This document shows positions 49,322 through 58,287 of a DNA stretch of 64,000 nucleotides, one piece after another. Location of the stretch: the NCBI RefSeq assembly GCF_000152805.1, contig NZ_CH902578.1, forward strand, positions 638,784 to 702,783. Direction: 5' to 3'. How positions within the stretch are numbered: position 1 is the stretch's first letter; each line of letters starts with the position of its first letter. A program made the position numbers and the translations under genes. Below the pieces are notes generated by a model that was not told the DNA's origin, did no database searches, and worked only from the letters and a program-made list of their open reading frames with translations. The stretch is from Maritimibacter alkaliphilus HTCC2654. Its GTDB lineage: Bacteria > Pseudomonadota > Alphaproteobacteria > Rhodobacterales > Rhodobacteraceae.

Positions 49322-50155
49322 TCACAGCCCCGTGACAGTGAACATGAGCGGCGCGTGGTCCGAGAACCGGGCGATCCAGTCGTCGCGCGAGGCGTCCTCC
49401 GCCTCGACCGCCCATCCCCCGACATGAACCTTGGCGCCCTGCCCCTGATCGACGAAGGTCAGCGTCTCGGTCGCGAACACATGGTCGAGGTCGGCCGGCG
49501 CGTAAGATGACGTCGAACCATTGTTGAACGTCGTGTCATGGGTCTTGGGCAGACGCACCATCCCGTAACGGCGAAACCGCCGATCGAGCCGCGCGATCTC
49601 CTCGGCCGCCGTGATGTCCTGATCGCTGTCCTTCAACGTCATGCCCATGGTGTTGAGGTCACCAGCGAGGATGAACCGCACCTCCTGCCCCAACCCCTCC
49701 GACACGCCGTCCAGCGTTCTTTTCAGTCCGAAGGCCTTTTCGAACATGGCGTCGCGCAAACCGAAGCCCTCGGGCGACGGCAGGCTTTTGAGGTGATTGA
49801 ACAGGATCGGCAGGTGGCTTCCATCCGGTGCGGTGACCGTCACCAGCGCACCGGGGCGCAGACCGGGGTTGTTGCGCTTGAACTCGTTCTTCTGGGTCAT
49901 GAAGGCGGTGATCCCGTGGCGGATGCCGATGAGCGTTTCCTGCGTCTGCGGCCCCTCGGTGATCGCGAAGACATAGCCGGGCATACGGTTGACGAATTCG
50001 GAAAACACCCGGCCCGATTCCACCTCCATGATCGCGAAGATGTCCGGCGCTTCCCCCGCCACGTAACCCGCCACCCGCGCCACCCGGTCGCGCCGGCTTC
50101 CGGTGCCTGCGCCAGTGAAATGTTCGACGTTCCACGACAGGACTTTCAGATCCAC
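49322..50155 (-). CDS. Endonuclease/exonuclease/phosphatase family protein
   Basis: 277 residues from GTG 50155 (VDLKVLSWNVEHF), preferred since GGAG lies 6 bases upstream; a TTG at 50176 adds seven residues. DNase I-like fold: WNVEHF, IMEVESGRVF (metal Glu), LPILFNHLKS, LAGDLNTMG and SDHAPLMFTV with the catalytic Asp-His. No signal peptide. Could act on nucleic acid or a phosphoester; specificity unknown. Confidence 0.88.
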   Translation of the reverse strand: MDLKVLSWNVEHFTGAGTGSRRDRVARVAGYVAGEAPDIFAIMEVESGRVFSEFVNRMPGYVFAITEGPQTQETLIGIRHGITAFMTQKNEFKRNNPGLRPGALVTVTAPDGSHLPILFNHLKSLPSPEGFGLRDAMFEKAFGLKRTLDGVSEGLGQEVRFILAGDLNTMGMTLKDSDQDITAAEEIARLDRRFRRYGMVRLPKTHDTTFNNGSTSSYAPADLDHVFATETLTFVDQGQGAKVHVGGWAVEAEDASRDDWIARFSDHAPLMFTVTGL

Positions 50156-50234
50156 GACGCGCTCCAATCTCTGCAATCAATGCATCAAGGATAGCCCCGC
50201 AGCGCGTGGATGGAGAGGCAGGAATTCCGCTAGA

Positions 50235-50657
50235 TTATGACCTGCTCGCCGCACGCATGATCGTGCCCTGCGCGGTCGCACATAGTTTTTCCGTCCCGCC
50301 GGACACCGCGAACACGTCCGCGCGCACGACGGCCTGACTGCGGCCCGAACCGACGACTTCGGCACGCGCCACCAAGGCCTCGCCCTTTCCGGGGCGCAAG
50401 TAGTTGATCTTGAACTCCTGCGTCACGCTGCCCTCGCCCATGAGCGGACCGCCCGCGAAGGCGAGCGCCATGTCGGCCAGTGTCGCCACCACGCCGCCAT
50501 GCGCCATGCCGAGGTGCTGGGTGTGCCGGGCTTCCAGACCAAGGCGCAGTTCGGATTTTCCGAGCGACAGCGCGACGAGTTCGACGCCGATTTCAGCCGC
50601 GAAGGGCTGCCGGGCGATGATGTCGCGCCCGAGCGCCTCGATGTCGTCGTCGGTCAC
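50235..50657 (-). CDS. PaaI-family hot-dog thioesterase
   Basis: 140 residues. [21 protein letters not shown] is the PaaI/YbgC hot-dog signature with the catalytic His/Asp region, followed by [20 protein letters not shown]. Hydrolyses acyl-CoA thioesters; substrate unknown. ATG overlaps the lipA stop (ATGA). Confidence 0.9.
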   Translation of the reverse strand: MTDDDIEALGRDIIARQPFAAEIGVELVALSLGKSELRLGLEARHTQHLGMAHGGVVATLADMALAFAGGPLMGEGSVTQEFKINYLRPGKGEALVARAEVVGSGRSQAVVRADVFAVSGGTEKLCATAQGTIMRAASRS

Positions 50658-51604
50658 GCGAGGCCGAGTTTGGCGTTCCGCGCGTCGCGAAGCCGCGCGA
50701 AATCGTCACCGGCATGATAGGACGACCGGGTGAGCGGCGTGGCCGACACCATCAGGAATCCCTTGCCGTAGGCGGCCTTTTCGTAGCTCTTGAACTCGTC
50801 CGGCGTCACGAACCGATCGACCGCGTGGTGCTTGGGCGTCGGTTGCAGGTATTGCCCGATGGTGAGGAAGTCGATGTCGGCCGCCCGCATGTCGTCCATG
50901 ACCTGCATGACGCCCTGACGGTCCTCGCCCAGCCCCACCATGATCCCCGACTTGGTGAACATGCTCGGGTCGAGTTCCTTAACCCGCTGCAACAGCCGCA
51001 GCGAATGGAAATACCGGGCACCGGGCCGCACGCTGGGATACAGCCCCGGCACGGTTTCGAGGTTGTGGTTGAACACATCCGGCTTGGCCTCGACCACCGT
51101 TTCCAGCGCGCCGGGGCTGGATTTCAGGAAGTCGGGCGTGAGGATTTCGATGGTGGTGCCGGGGGCCTGCTTGCGCACAGCGCGGATCGTCATGGCGAAA
51201 TGCTCGGCCCCGCCGTCGTCCACATCGTCCCGGTCGACGCTGGTGATGACCACGTGATTGAGGCCCAGCTTCTTGACCGCATCGGCCACCCGCCCCGGTT
51301 CGAACACGTCGAGCGCATCCGGGCGGCCTGTGGCCACGTTGCAGAAGGTGCAGCCGCGCGTGCAGATCTCGCCCATAATCATCATGGTGGCGTGGCCCTG
51401 CGACCAACACTCGCCCACATTTGGGCACCCGGCCTCTTCGCAGACGGTCGAGAGCTTGTGCTCGCGCATGATCCTGTGGGTATCGGCATAGCCCTGGCCA
51501 CCCGGCGCCTTCACCCTGATCCAATCGGGTTTCTTGGGCTGGGCATTGTCCGGGCGATGAGCTTTCTCGGGATGGCGGCTCGCCGGGATCTTCAGGTCAC
51601 GCAT
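50654..51604 (-). CDS. lipA: Lipoyl synthase
   Basis: Radical-SAM enzyme inserting two sulfurs into octanoylated lipoyl domains. 316 residues from ATG 51604, with GGAGG 5-9 bases upstream. Auxiliary cluster Cys55, 60, 66 ([12 protein letters not shown]) and radical-SAM Cys81, 85, 88 (CTRGCTFC); C-terminal RSSYHA carries the conserved Ser ligand. Needs Fe-S supply, as from the Suf genes at the other end of the window. Operon with the thioesterase gene. Confidence 0.97.
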   Translation of the reverse strand: MRDLKIPASRHPEKAHRPDNAQPKKPDWIRVKAPGGQGYADTHRIMREHKLSTVCEEAGCPNVGECWSQGHATMMIMGEICTRGCTFCNVATGRPDALDVFEPGRVADAVKKLGLNHVVITSVDRDDVDDGGAEHFAMTIRAVRKQAPGTTIEILTPDFLKSSPGALETVVEAKPDVFNHNLETVPGLYPSVRPGARYFHSLRLLQRVKELDPSMFTKSGIMVGLGEDRQGVMQVMDDMRAADIDFLTIGQYLQPTPKHHAVDRFVTPDEFKSYEKAAYGKGFLMVSATPLTRSSYHAGDDFARLRDARNAKLGLA

Positions 51605-51912
51605 GATGTCCTCCGTTCTGCCCCACATATATCCATTCGGCCCTGAATGTCACCGCGAAAACCGGGCGTCCGTTATGCAACCGGGTCATGGCTGGCCACC
51701 GGATTCGGTTTGAGATGCGCGACCGGCGCGGGCAATCGCGCCCCGAACGCGCAAATTTTCGACCGTCGAAGCCTTCGCGCCCGCCCGCATATCTGCCATG
51801 TTGCGCCGCAGCATTGTCTCTGCGCGTGCAGTATGATCTTAGAACTCCTGTAAACTTTCCGGCGATTCCAGACGGAAAGCATCAAGTTTGTACAAGAACT
51901 CAGGAGAGACCC
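51605..51912. other. Divergent intergenic region lipA / peroxiredoxin
   Basis: 308 bp without a convincing gene. It must hold promoters for lipA (minus) and the peroxiredoxin (plus). The right half is less GC-rich, but I find no clean -35/-10 pair, palindrome or riboswitch-like fold by eye. AGGAG at 51902 is the ribosome-binding site of the peroxiredoxin gene. Confidence 0.6.
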
Positions 51913-52458
51913 ATGAACGTCGGTGATCGTATCCCCGCCTGCACCTTCAAAACCCGCGTGCGCGATGAAAGCGTCGGGGGCCCGAACCCGTTCCGCTGGC
52001 AGGACATGACCTCGGACGATTACTTCGCGGGCAAGCGCGTCGTGCTGTTCTCGCTCCCCGGTGCCTTCACGCCGACCTGTTCGACTTACCAGCTTCCGGG
52101 CTTTGAAAAGGGCTTTTCGGATTTCGCCGCGCAGGGCATCGACGAGATCTACTGCATGTCGGTCAACGACAGCTTCGTCATGAACAAATGGGCCATCGAT
52201 CAAGGCCTGACCAACGTCAAGGTGATCCCGGACGGTTCGGGTGAATTCACAAAGGCGATGGGGATGCTGGTCGCCAAGGACAACCTCGGCTTCGGGGCCC
52301 GCTCGTGGCGCTATGCGGCCATCGTGAACGACGGCGTGATCGAGGCGCTCTTTGTAGAGCCGGGCATGTGCGACAACCACGGCGAAGACCCCTACGGCGA
52401 AAGCTCGCCCGAGAACGTGCTGAAATGGCTCAAGGAAAACGCGACGGCCACGGCCTGA
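51913..52458 (+). CDS. Peroxiredoxin, Prx5 family
   Basis: Reduces hydroperoxides via a cysteine sulfenic acid. 181 residues from ATG 51913 with AGGAG 6 bases upstream. The Prx5 loop PGAFTPTCS gives peroxidatic Cys56; further cysteines at 10, in YCMSVND and in GMCDNHGED, the last a possible resolving residue. Cytoplasmic, single gene with its own terminator. Confidence 0.93.
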   Translation: MNVGDRIPACTFKTRVRDESVGGPNPFRWQDMTSDDYFAGKRVVLFSLPGAFTPTCSTYQLPGFEKGFSDFAAQGIDEIYCMSVNDSFVMNKWAIDQGLTNVKVIPDGSGEFTKAMGMLVAKDNLGFGARSWRYAAIVNDGVIEALFVEPGMCDNHGEDPYGESSPENVLKWLKENATATA

Positions 52459-52480
52459 TCGCGCCCCTTGCGTAACGTCG

Positions 52481-52507
52481 AAGGCCGCCTTTCGGGGCGG
52501 CCTTTTT
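52481..52507 (+). terminator. Intrinsic terminator of the peroxiredoxin gene
   Basis: Nine-base stem AAGGCCGCC / GGCGGCCTT with a six-base loop, then T5 overlapping the stem end. Plus strand, 22 bp after the stop. Confidence 0.88.
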
Positions 52508-52593
52508 CGTGCCCCCGGCCAACTCGACCGACACCCCGCCCGGCGCTAGACTCGTCTTGGCCCCATGAGGACAGGGAGGGTGGACCGGGCACC

Positions 52594-53739
52594 ATGTCAG
52601 CGAAACGGAAATCCGCGCGCCTTGCGCTGGCTTTTCTGGCCTTCGTCGTGGGCCTGCCGGCCCTCGCCGATGTCGAGGTGCACGTGGTTTCGGTCGGACA
52701 AGGTCGCCAGACCGACGATTTCTACGCTCTGCCCGAGATCAATCTGCTGGTCGATCGCCCCGGTTCGGATGTGGCGCTGGTTCTGATCGACGGCGGCCAG
52801 GCGCATTGGCGGATCGAGGGCGCCGAGGGCACCCACATAACTGAGGTGGTCAGGGACGGGCCGGACGACGCGCCCGCCCGCGTCACCCTGTCGGGTATTC
52901 CCATGCAGATCGAAGAGGGCCCCGACCTGCCCCTCGTCTTCGGGCCTGTGGGCGCGGATTTTCGCGCGATGCTCGACACCGTTGGGGACAGGTTCGGGAT
53001 CGACCGCATCGCCAGCTTCACCGCGTTGCACAAAGCCGGGCGGGCCGCCCTCAGGGTCGACCGGGTGGACCGTGCGACGCCGGGACTGTCGCGCGATTAT
53101 CTTGCCGATCACCTCGCAGACCCGCGCGACCTGCCCCCCGAGTTGCGGGGATGGATCGAGACGCCGGGTGAAACGGGCGGTCCCGACGTGCGGTTCGATG
53201 AGACGGGGGTGACGCTGTCGGACCCTTCCGGCCTACGGTTCCTGCCGATCACGGGGGATGTGCCCGCCATCCTCCTGCCCGCTGCGAGCGTGTATGACCC
53301 ATCCTCGCACACCGTCTTTGCGGTGAGTTATGGCGGGCCGGGGTATCTTTATGCCGTCGACGCGCTCACGGGCGCTTGGCGGGTCATCGCGGAGTTGAAC
53401 GACTATGACGCCTCCGCCCTGCTCTTCGATCCCGCCACCGGGCAGGTCATCCTGACCGGAGCCTTTTCCCGGCCGGGGGATATCCGGGCCTTCACGCAGG
53501 ACGGCGCCATGACATCCACCTTCGTCCCGACGATCGGATTTCCGGGGCTCACCGATCTGTTCGATTACGGCAACGAACACGGACCGCCATTGGTCCCGCA
53601 CCTGTTGCGCGATGGCTGGCTGCTCGTCTCGGCCTCGGGCCCGTCAGGGCCGGCCTATCCGGATGCGGGCGCGTTCCGGCTTTACGCGGTCGCGCTGCGC
53701 TCCGGCGAGGTGAAGCTGCTGGCCTATGAAAACGACTGA
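52594..53739 (+). CDS. Exported protein of unknown function, beta-propeller-like
   Basis: 381 residues from ATG 52594; signal peptide about 1-24 (MSAKRKSARLALAFLAFVVG, cleavage near ALA). The mature part is rich in beta strands; the C-terminal segment from ILLPAASVYDPSSHTVFAVS and YLYAVDALTGAWRVIAEL reads like propeller blades (repeat of a value, a location phrase and a change). A GGAGGG site before the start. I cannot name a family. Tail-to-tail with rpiB. Confidence 0.72.
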   Translation: MSAKRKSARLALAFLAFVVGLPALADVEVHVVSVGQGRQTDDFYALPEINLLVDRPGSDVALVLIDGGQAHWRIEGAEGTHITEVVRDGPDDAPARVTLSGIPMQIEEGPDLPLVFGPVGADFRAMLDTVGDRFGIDRIASFTALHKAGRAALRVDRVDRATPGLSRDYLADHLADPRDLPPELRGWIETPGETGGPDVRFDETGVTLSDPSGLRFLPITGDVPAILLPAASVYDPSSHTVFAVSYGGPGYLYAVDALTGAWRVIAELNDYDASALLFDPATGQVILTGAFSRPGDIRAFTQDGAMTSTFVPTIGFPGLTDLFDYGNEHGPPLVPHLLRDGWLLVSASGPSGPAYPDAGAFRLYAVALRSGEVKLLAYEND

Positions 53740-53751
53740 GCGGACGAGCCC

Positions 53752-54192
53752 TCAGCCCTCGATCATCTCCACCCGCGTCGCGTGCCGCCCGCCTTCGAAT
53801 TCGGCGTTCAGAAACGCGTCCACGATGTCGAGCGCGAGCCCCTCGCCCACGACCCGCGCGCCAAGCGACAGGATGTTCGCGTCGTTGTGCTGGCGGATCA
53901 TCCGGGCCGAGAACGTGTCGGAGCAGACGCCGCACCGGATGCCCGCGACCTTGTTCGCCGCCATCATGATGCCCTGCCCGGTGCCGCACAGGATGATCCC
54001 CAGCGCGCACTCGCCCGAGGCGACCTTTTGCGCCGCCGCTTGGCCGTGCAGCGGGTAGTGCGTGCTTTCAGGCGTGGTCGGACCGATATCCACGGCCTCC
54101 CACCCCTCAGCCTCGATATGCTTGGCGATGGTCTGGCGCAGCTCGATGGCCGCGTGGTCGCTGGACAGGACGATGCGTTTGTTCTGGGTCAT
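53752..54192 (-). CDS. rpiB: Ribose 5-phosphate isomerase B
   Basis: Interconverts ribose 5-phosphate and ribulose 5-phosphate (or an allose analogue). 146 residues. LSSDHAAIELRQTI, GIILCGTGQGIMMAANK with catalytic Cys69, and IRCGVCSDTFSARMIRQHND, then ILSLGARVVG, are the RpiB/LacAB signature. Single gene between the exported protein and a terminator. Confidence 0.95.
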   Translation of the reverse strand: MTQNKRIVLSSDHAAIELRQTIAKHIEAEGWEAVDIGPTTPESTHYPLHGQAAAQKVASGECALGIILCGTGQGIMMAANKVAGIRCGVCSDTFSARMIRQHNDANILSLGARVVGEGLALDIVDAFLNAEFEGGRHATRVEMIEG

Positions 54193-54246
54193 TTCGGGTC
54201 ACTTCGCTGGAATTGCGCCCCCGTGTAGCCCGGGCGCCCAGACATG

Positions 54247-54274
54247 AAAAGGGCCGCGCGTGGCGGCCCGTTTT
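54247..54274 (-). terminator. Intrinsic terminator of the DUF4167 gene (two-sided)
   Basis: Seven-base stem GGGCCGC / GCGGCCC, loop GCGTG, flanked by AAAA on one side and GTTTT on the other, so it can stop transcription both ways. 19 bp past the DUF4167 stop. Confidence 0.75.
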
Positions 54275-54292
54275 CCCGACTGTCGCCGCGGC

Positions 54293-54940
54293 TTATTCCG
54301 CCGCTTCCGGCGTGCTGCCGTCGCTGGCGCCCTGCGTGGCCTCGGCCATGTCGCCTTCGGGCTTCTTGGCGCGGGGTTTGCGCGGGGCGCGGGGTTTTTT
54401 CGGCTTTTCGGCGTGCGTATCGTCCGCCTTCTGCGCGTTCTCCGGCGTTTCGACCAGACCGTTGTCGTCGTCCTGCGCCGTTTCGATCACGTCCGGCTGC
54501 GGCGACGAACCGGGATCGTAATTGTCGTTCGACCGATCGCGGTTCTGCTTTTCCTCGCGGCGCTGGGCATCGCGGTTCTTGCGCTGGTTGTTCCCGTTGC
54601 CGTCGTTGTTGCCGTTCGACTGATTGTCGTTCTGGCCGTTGCCGCCGCTGTTCCCGCCCTGCTGGGGCTGGTTCTGCTGGCGCTTGGCCTCGGCGTCCTT
54701 CTGGGCTTCGGACAGCAGGCGCGCATAGTGCTCGGCATGCTGTTGAAAGTTCTCGCCCGCCACGCGGTCGTTGCCGAGGAAGGCATCGCGCGACAATTGC
54801 GTGTACTTGTCGATGATCTGCTGCGGGGTGCCGCGCACCTTGCCCTCGGGTCCGGAGCTGTCGAAGACCCGGTTGATGTTGTTAGAGGGGGAGCGGTTGC
54901 GGTTGTTCTTCCCGCGCGAACGTGATTTCGAAGATCTCAT
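54293..54940 (-). CDS. DUF4167 domain protein
   Basis: 215 residues. A basic start (MRSSKSRSRGKNNRNRSPSN) leads into the DUF4167 core (about 20-80: VRGTPQQIIDKYTQLSRDA, QQHAEHYARLL), widely conserved in Alphaproteobacteria. The middle is a low-complexity Asn/Gln/Gly/Asp tract (about 85-140), and the end is Lys/Arg/Pro-rich with acidic stretches. No signal or helix. Likely RNA- or ribosome-associated by composition and its place next to prmC-prfA; unproven. Confidence 0.88.
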   Translation of the reverse strand: MRSSKSRSRGKNNRNRSPSNNINRVFDSSGPEGKVRGTPQQIIDKYTQLSRDAFLGNDRVAGENFQQHAEHYARLLSEAQKDAEAKRQQNQPQQGGNSGGNGQNDNQSNGNNDGNGNNQRKNRDAQRREEKQNRDRSNDNYDPGSSPQPDVIETAQDDDNGLVETPENAQKADDTHAEKPKKPRAPRKPRAKKPEGDMAEATQGASDGSTPEAAE

Positions 54941-55165
54941 AAGTTCCTGTATCCAGCCTGTTTTCTGGCTCTCGGTCCGCGCAACTCCTCCGCTGCGTCT
55001 CTGCGGTCCGGCTTTTCGGCTTGTCGCACCGAGAGGCGAACGGCCTCATCAGGTGCTATCCTTGAGTAAACACGCAGGTCAGGGCGTGACAAGGGGCATT
55101 TTGTCGTTTCCGTAAGATAACCGGGGATTTTTGCCACTATGTGACGTGAAAACCCTGAGAAATCG

Positions 55166-56005
55166 TTAGGAAAGCGGGGCGCGGGCACCGATCACCCGGT
55201 CCCTTCCATCCATGTCGGGGTGAATCCGCACGTCGTCAAGCCCTGCCGCCGCGAAAATGTCGGACACGGCGCGGCCCTGCCGAAACCCGATTTCCACCAG
55301 TAATCGCCCGCCCGGGTCCATATGGGCCAGCGCCCCGGCCGCGATCTTGCGGTATGGGTCCAGCCCGTCCCCACCGGGGGTGAGCGCCATCTGCGGGTCG
55401 AACCCCAGCACTTCGGGCGCGAGCGAGGGCATTTCGTCCGCGGCGATATAGGGCGGGTTGGACACGATCAGGTCGAAGCGGCCCTGAACCCGCGCGAACC
55501 AATCCGAGGCGAGGAAGGTCAGACGGTTGTCCACCCCGTTCAGCGTCGCATTGCGCGCAGCGACCTTCAGCGCGGGGTCCGACAGGTCCGTGGCGACCGC
55601 GAAAGCCTCGCGCCATTCGGCGAGCAGCGTGATGGCGAGGATGCCCGATCCGGTGCCGAGGTCGAGAATGCGCGACGGCGGCGCGCCGGTCAGAGCCTCG
55701 GCGATCAGCGTCTCGGTTTCGGGGCGCGGGTCCAGTACGTCGCGGGTGACCGTGAAATCCCGGCCCCAAAACTGCCGTCGCCCGATGATCTTCGACACCG
55801 GCTCGCGCGCGATCCGGCGGTCGAGCATATCCTCGTAAGCCAGCATGTCGGCGGGCGAGACCTGCATGTCGCGCTCCAACGAAAGCCGCATGACCTCAAT
55901 CCGCAAGACCTGAGCGAGGAGGAGCTGGGCGTCGCGCGCCGCACCGTCGATCCCCGCCTCGCGCAGCCGTGTGGTGCCCATCGCCAGCGCGCCCGACAGG
56001 ATCAC
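55166..56005 (-). CDS. prmC: PrmC, release factor glutamine methyltransferase
   Basis: N5-methylates the Gln of the GGQ motif in release factors. 279 residues from GTG 56005, overlapping the prfA stop. SAM motif LDLGTGSG at 114-121 and catalytic NPPY at 183-186 ([11 protein letters not shown]) are intact; [15 protein letters not shown] is the typical N-terminal link. Coupled to prfA, its substrate. Confidence 0.95.
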   Translation of the reverse strand: MILSGALAMGTTRLREAGIDGAARDAQLLLAQVLRIEVMRLSLERDMQVSPADMLAYEDMLDRRIAREPVSKIIGRRQFWGRDFTVTRDVLDPRPETETLIAEALTGAPPSRILDLGTGSGILAITLLAEWREAFAVATDLSDPALKVAARNATLNGVDNRLTFLASDWFARVQGRFDLIVSNPPYIAADEMPSLAPEVLGFDPQMALTPGGDGLDPYRKIAAGALAHMDPGGRLLVEIGFRQGRAVSDIFAAAGLDDVRIHPDMDGRDRVIGARAPLS

Positions 56006-57057
56006 CCTTCGAGCTCCGCCAGTTTCGCGGCCTGATCCGCCTCGATCAGCGCGTCGATCACCTCGTCCAGATCGCCCTGCATCACGTCGCCCAGCTTGTA
56101 GAGCGTCAGGTTGATCCGGTGGTCCGTCATGCGACCTTGCGGGAAATTATAGGTGCGGATGCGTTCCGAGCGGTCGCCCGACCCCACCTGCGCCTTGCGG
56201 GCCGAGGCGCGTTCGTCATGGGCGCGCTGGCGTTCGGCGTCGAACAGCCGGGTTTTCAGCACCTGCATCGCGATCTCGCGGTTGCGGTGCTGGGATTTTT
56301 CCGAGCTGGTCACGACGATCCCGGTGGGGATGTGCGTGATGCGCACGGCGGAATCGGTCGTGTTGACGTGTTGGCCACCCGCCCCGGAGGCGCGCATGGT
56401 GTCGATGCGGATGTCGGCGGGGTCGATGTGAATGTCCACATCCTCGGCCTCGGGCAGCACCGCCACCGTGGCCGCCGATGTGTGGATGCGCCCACCGCTT
56501 TCGGTTTCCGGCACCCGCTGGACCCGGTGCACGCCGCTTTCGAACTTCAGCCGGGCAAAGACGCCGTCGCCCGAGACCCGCGCCACGACCTCTTTCACGC
56601 CGCCCACCTCGGTCAGGCTTTGCTCCAGCGTGTCGAATTTCCAACCCCGCGCCTCGGCATAGCGTTGGTACATGCGCAGCAGATCGCCCGCGAAGAGCGA
56701 CGCCTCGTCACCGCCCGTGCCGGGCCGGATTTCGACCATCGCGGGGCGCGCATCCGCCGCATCACGCGGAAGGAGTGCCACCCGCATCGCCTGCTCCATG
56801 ACCGGAAGCCGCTCACGCAAACCCGGCAATTCGTCTTCCGCCAGTTCGCGCATTTCCGGGTCCGACAGCATCGCCTCGGCGTCTTCGATGTCCGACAGAA
56901 GCTGGCGGAAGGCCGCGATTTCCTCGACCACAGGTTTCAGTTCGGCATATTCGCGCCCGACCTCGGCGATTTCGTCGCCTGACAAGCCCTGAGACATCTT
57001 CGCCTCAAGGAATTGGAATCGCTGTGTGATCGCGTCGAGTTTGTCGAGTGGCACCAT
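56002..57057 (-). CDS. prfA: Peptide chain release factor 1
   Basis: Terminates translation at UAA/UAG. 351 residues from ATG 57057; a TTG at 57075 adds six non-conserved residues. [18 protein letters not shown], the catalytic GGQ at 227-229 ([17 protein letters not shown]), and [17 protein letters not shown] near the C-terminus. Overlaps prmC by GTGA. Confidence 0.96.
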   Translation of the reverse strand: MVPLDKLDAITQRFQFLEAKMSQGLSGDEIAEVGREYAELKPVVEEIAAFRQLLSDIEDAEAMLSDPEMRELAEDELPGLRERLPVMEQAMRVALLPRDAADARPAMVEIRPGTGGDEASLFAGDLLRMYQRYAEARGWKFDTLEQSLTEVGGVKEVVARVSGDGVFARLKFESGVHRVQRVPETESGGRIHTSAATVAVLPEAEDVDIHIDPADIRIDTMRASGAGGQHVNTTDSAVRITHIPTGIVVTSSEKSQHRNREIAMQVLKTRLFDAERQRAHDERASARKAQVGSGDRSERIRTYNFPQGRMTDHRINLTLYKLGDVMQGDLDEVIDALIEADQAAKLAELEG

Positions 57058-57118
57058 CCGGGTCTCGTCGCGCAAAGCCGTGATTTGGTCAAGCCCGTGT
57101 TATCGGCTACCGTAACCC

Positions 57119-57472
57119 ATGCGCGCCCTGTTCCTCCTGCTTTTCACCGCCGCGCCGGCCCTGGCCGATCCCGACTGCTTCTGCACGGATCGCGAGGGCG
57201 CGCGGGTCGAACTGGGGCAGGAAATCTGCATGACGGTCGATGGCCGCGCCTTCATGGCGCGCTGCGAGATGACGCTGAACACGCCATCGTGGAAACCGAC
57301 GGGCGAGATGTGCGTGTCCTCACGCCTCCGCTTCGAGCCGGTCGAACCAGCGCGTGACCTTGGCCGCGTTCACCCCCATGTCGCCCTTGCCGAACACGAG
57401 ATGCGACTGAACATGCAGATTGCCGTCCTCGACCCAGATCACCGCGATATCCGGGAATGCCCAAAGCTTTGA
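57119..57472 (+). CDS. Small exported Cys-containing protein with an antisense-overlapping tail
   Basis: 117 residues from ATG 57119; signal peptide about 1-16 (MRALFLLLFTAAPALA). The core DPDCFCTDREGARVELGQ, ICMTVDGRAFMARCEM and MCVSSR (Cys20, 22, 37, 49 and one more) looks like a small disulfide-stabilised periplasmic protein. From about residue 68 the frame runs opposite the DUF1499 gene for 153 bp. That tail has no obvious fold and may be a lost stop. Function unknown. Confidence 0.6.
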   Translation: MRALFLLLFTAAPALADPDCFCTDREGARVELGQEICMTVDGRAFMARCEMTLNTPSWKPTGEMCVSSRLRFEPVEPARDLGRVHPHVALAEHEMRLNMQIAVLDPDHRDIRECPKL

Positions 57473-57742
57473 GCGCGTAACGAAAGTGGCGGGGTCGGTG
57501 CCGTCGCCGATCCGCTCGGTGCGCGGGGTGGCGGCCGCGATCTCGACCATTCTGTCCAGCGCGTTTTCCGGCAGGTCCGACAATGGGCGGACCACCTTGA
57601 TCCCGCCGATCGAGGGATGGACGCCCTCGGCATCCGGGCCGGGCTTCGCACTCAGGCGGTCCTGCGGCAGCGGTGACACCCGGACCCAGAGTCCGAAGAC
57701 GATGACGAGCGCGACGAGAACGCCGATGATTTTCAGGAGCAT
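57320..57742 (-). CDS. DUF1499 family protein, membrane-anchored
   Basis: 140 residues. An N-terminal hydrophobic helix (MLLKIIGVLVALVIVFGLWV) then the DUF1499 core: PLSDLPENALDRMVEIAAAT, DPATFVTRSKLWAFPDIA and HVQSHLVFGKGDMGVNAAKV. ATG 57742 has AGGAG upstream. Its 3' end overlaps a small exported-protein gene on the other strand. Function unknown. Confidence 0.85.
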   Translation of the reverse strand: MLLKIIGVLVALVIVFGLWVRVSPLPQDRLSAKPGPDAEGVHPSIGGIKVVRPLSDLPENALDRMVEIAAATPRTERIGDGTDPATFVTRSKLWAFPDIAVIWVEDGNLHVQSHLVFGKGDMGVNAAKVTRWFDRLEAEA

Positions 57743-57797
57743 TTGGCCTCCGACCTGTTAGCTTAGGCTCAGGTTAACGGCATTTCGGAGGAAGACC

Positions 57798-58142
57798 ATG
57801 GTTTTGCGGATATTCGTGATCGCGGCCACCCTGCCCGCAGCGGTGCTCGCCCAGGCATACGACGGGGTCTATTACCCGTCCGGCATGACCGGCTGGTCCT
57901 GTCAGACCATCGGCATGGACGGGGGCGCCGTGGCCATCCAAGACGGGCAGTTGATGGGGGTCGAGAACACCTGCGACCTTATGAACCCGGTCGGTGTCAC
58001 GGGGATGGAGGCGACGCTTTACGATATGGAATGTTCCGCCGAAGGGACCACCTATACCGAGCGCGTCATGCTGATGCACTCGGGTGAAGGGGTCTATGTC
58101 ATCCGCGACGGGTTCGTCGCCGAATGGGCCCGCTGCGAGTAA
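57798..58142 (+). CDS. Small exported protein of unknown function
   Basis: 114 residues with signal peptide about 1-19 (MVLRIFVIAATLPAAVLAQ) and strong GGAGGA site upstream. The mature part has four cysteines (SCQT, NTCD, MECS and the C-terminal ARCE), fitting disulfides in the periplasm. No family recognised. Convergent with speB over repeat copy C. Confidence 0.7.
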   Translation: MVLRIFVIAATLPAAVLAQAYDGVYYPSGMTGWSCQTIGMDGGAVAIQDGQLMGVENTCDLMNPVGVTGMEATLYDMECSAEGTTYTERVMLMHSGEGVYVIRDGFVAEWARCE

Positions 58143-58148
58143 GCGGAG

Positions 58149-58283
58149 CGGGCTTGCGCCCGCACATTGTCAGCACGGGCCCGCCTGCGGGCGGGCCCGC
58201 GCGGGCGGAGGGAGGCCAGCCTCCCTGACCGGATTTGCAGGCAAATCCGGTCCACCCTCCGAGGTTTTTTTTGAAACAGAGAA
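58149..58283. repeat. Dispersed intergenic hairpin repeat, copy C (minus orientation)
   Basis: Between convergent ends of the 114-residue protein gene and speB. On the minus strand it starts TTCTCTGTTTC, then an A-run and CCTCGGAGGGT, then a perfect 12-bp inverted repeat (58227-58252), then GGGAGGC-TG-GCCTCCC (58210-58225), then further GC palindromes to about 58149. Head and TG-loop hairpin match copies A and B. Confidence 0.75.
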
Positions 58284-58287
58284 GGGA

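Noticed and set aside
54937..55188. 83-codon minus-strand ORF between DUF4167 and prmC
   Set aside because: Overlaps the prmC end, lacks a ribosome-binding site and has unstructured composition; more likely a leader and promoter region.
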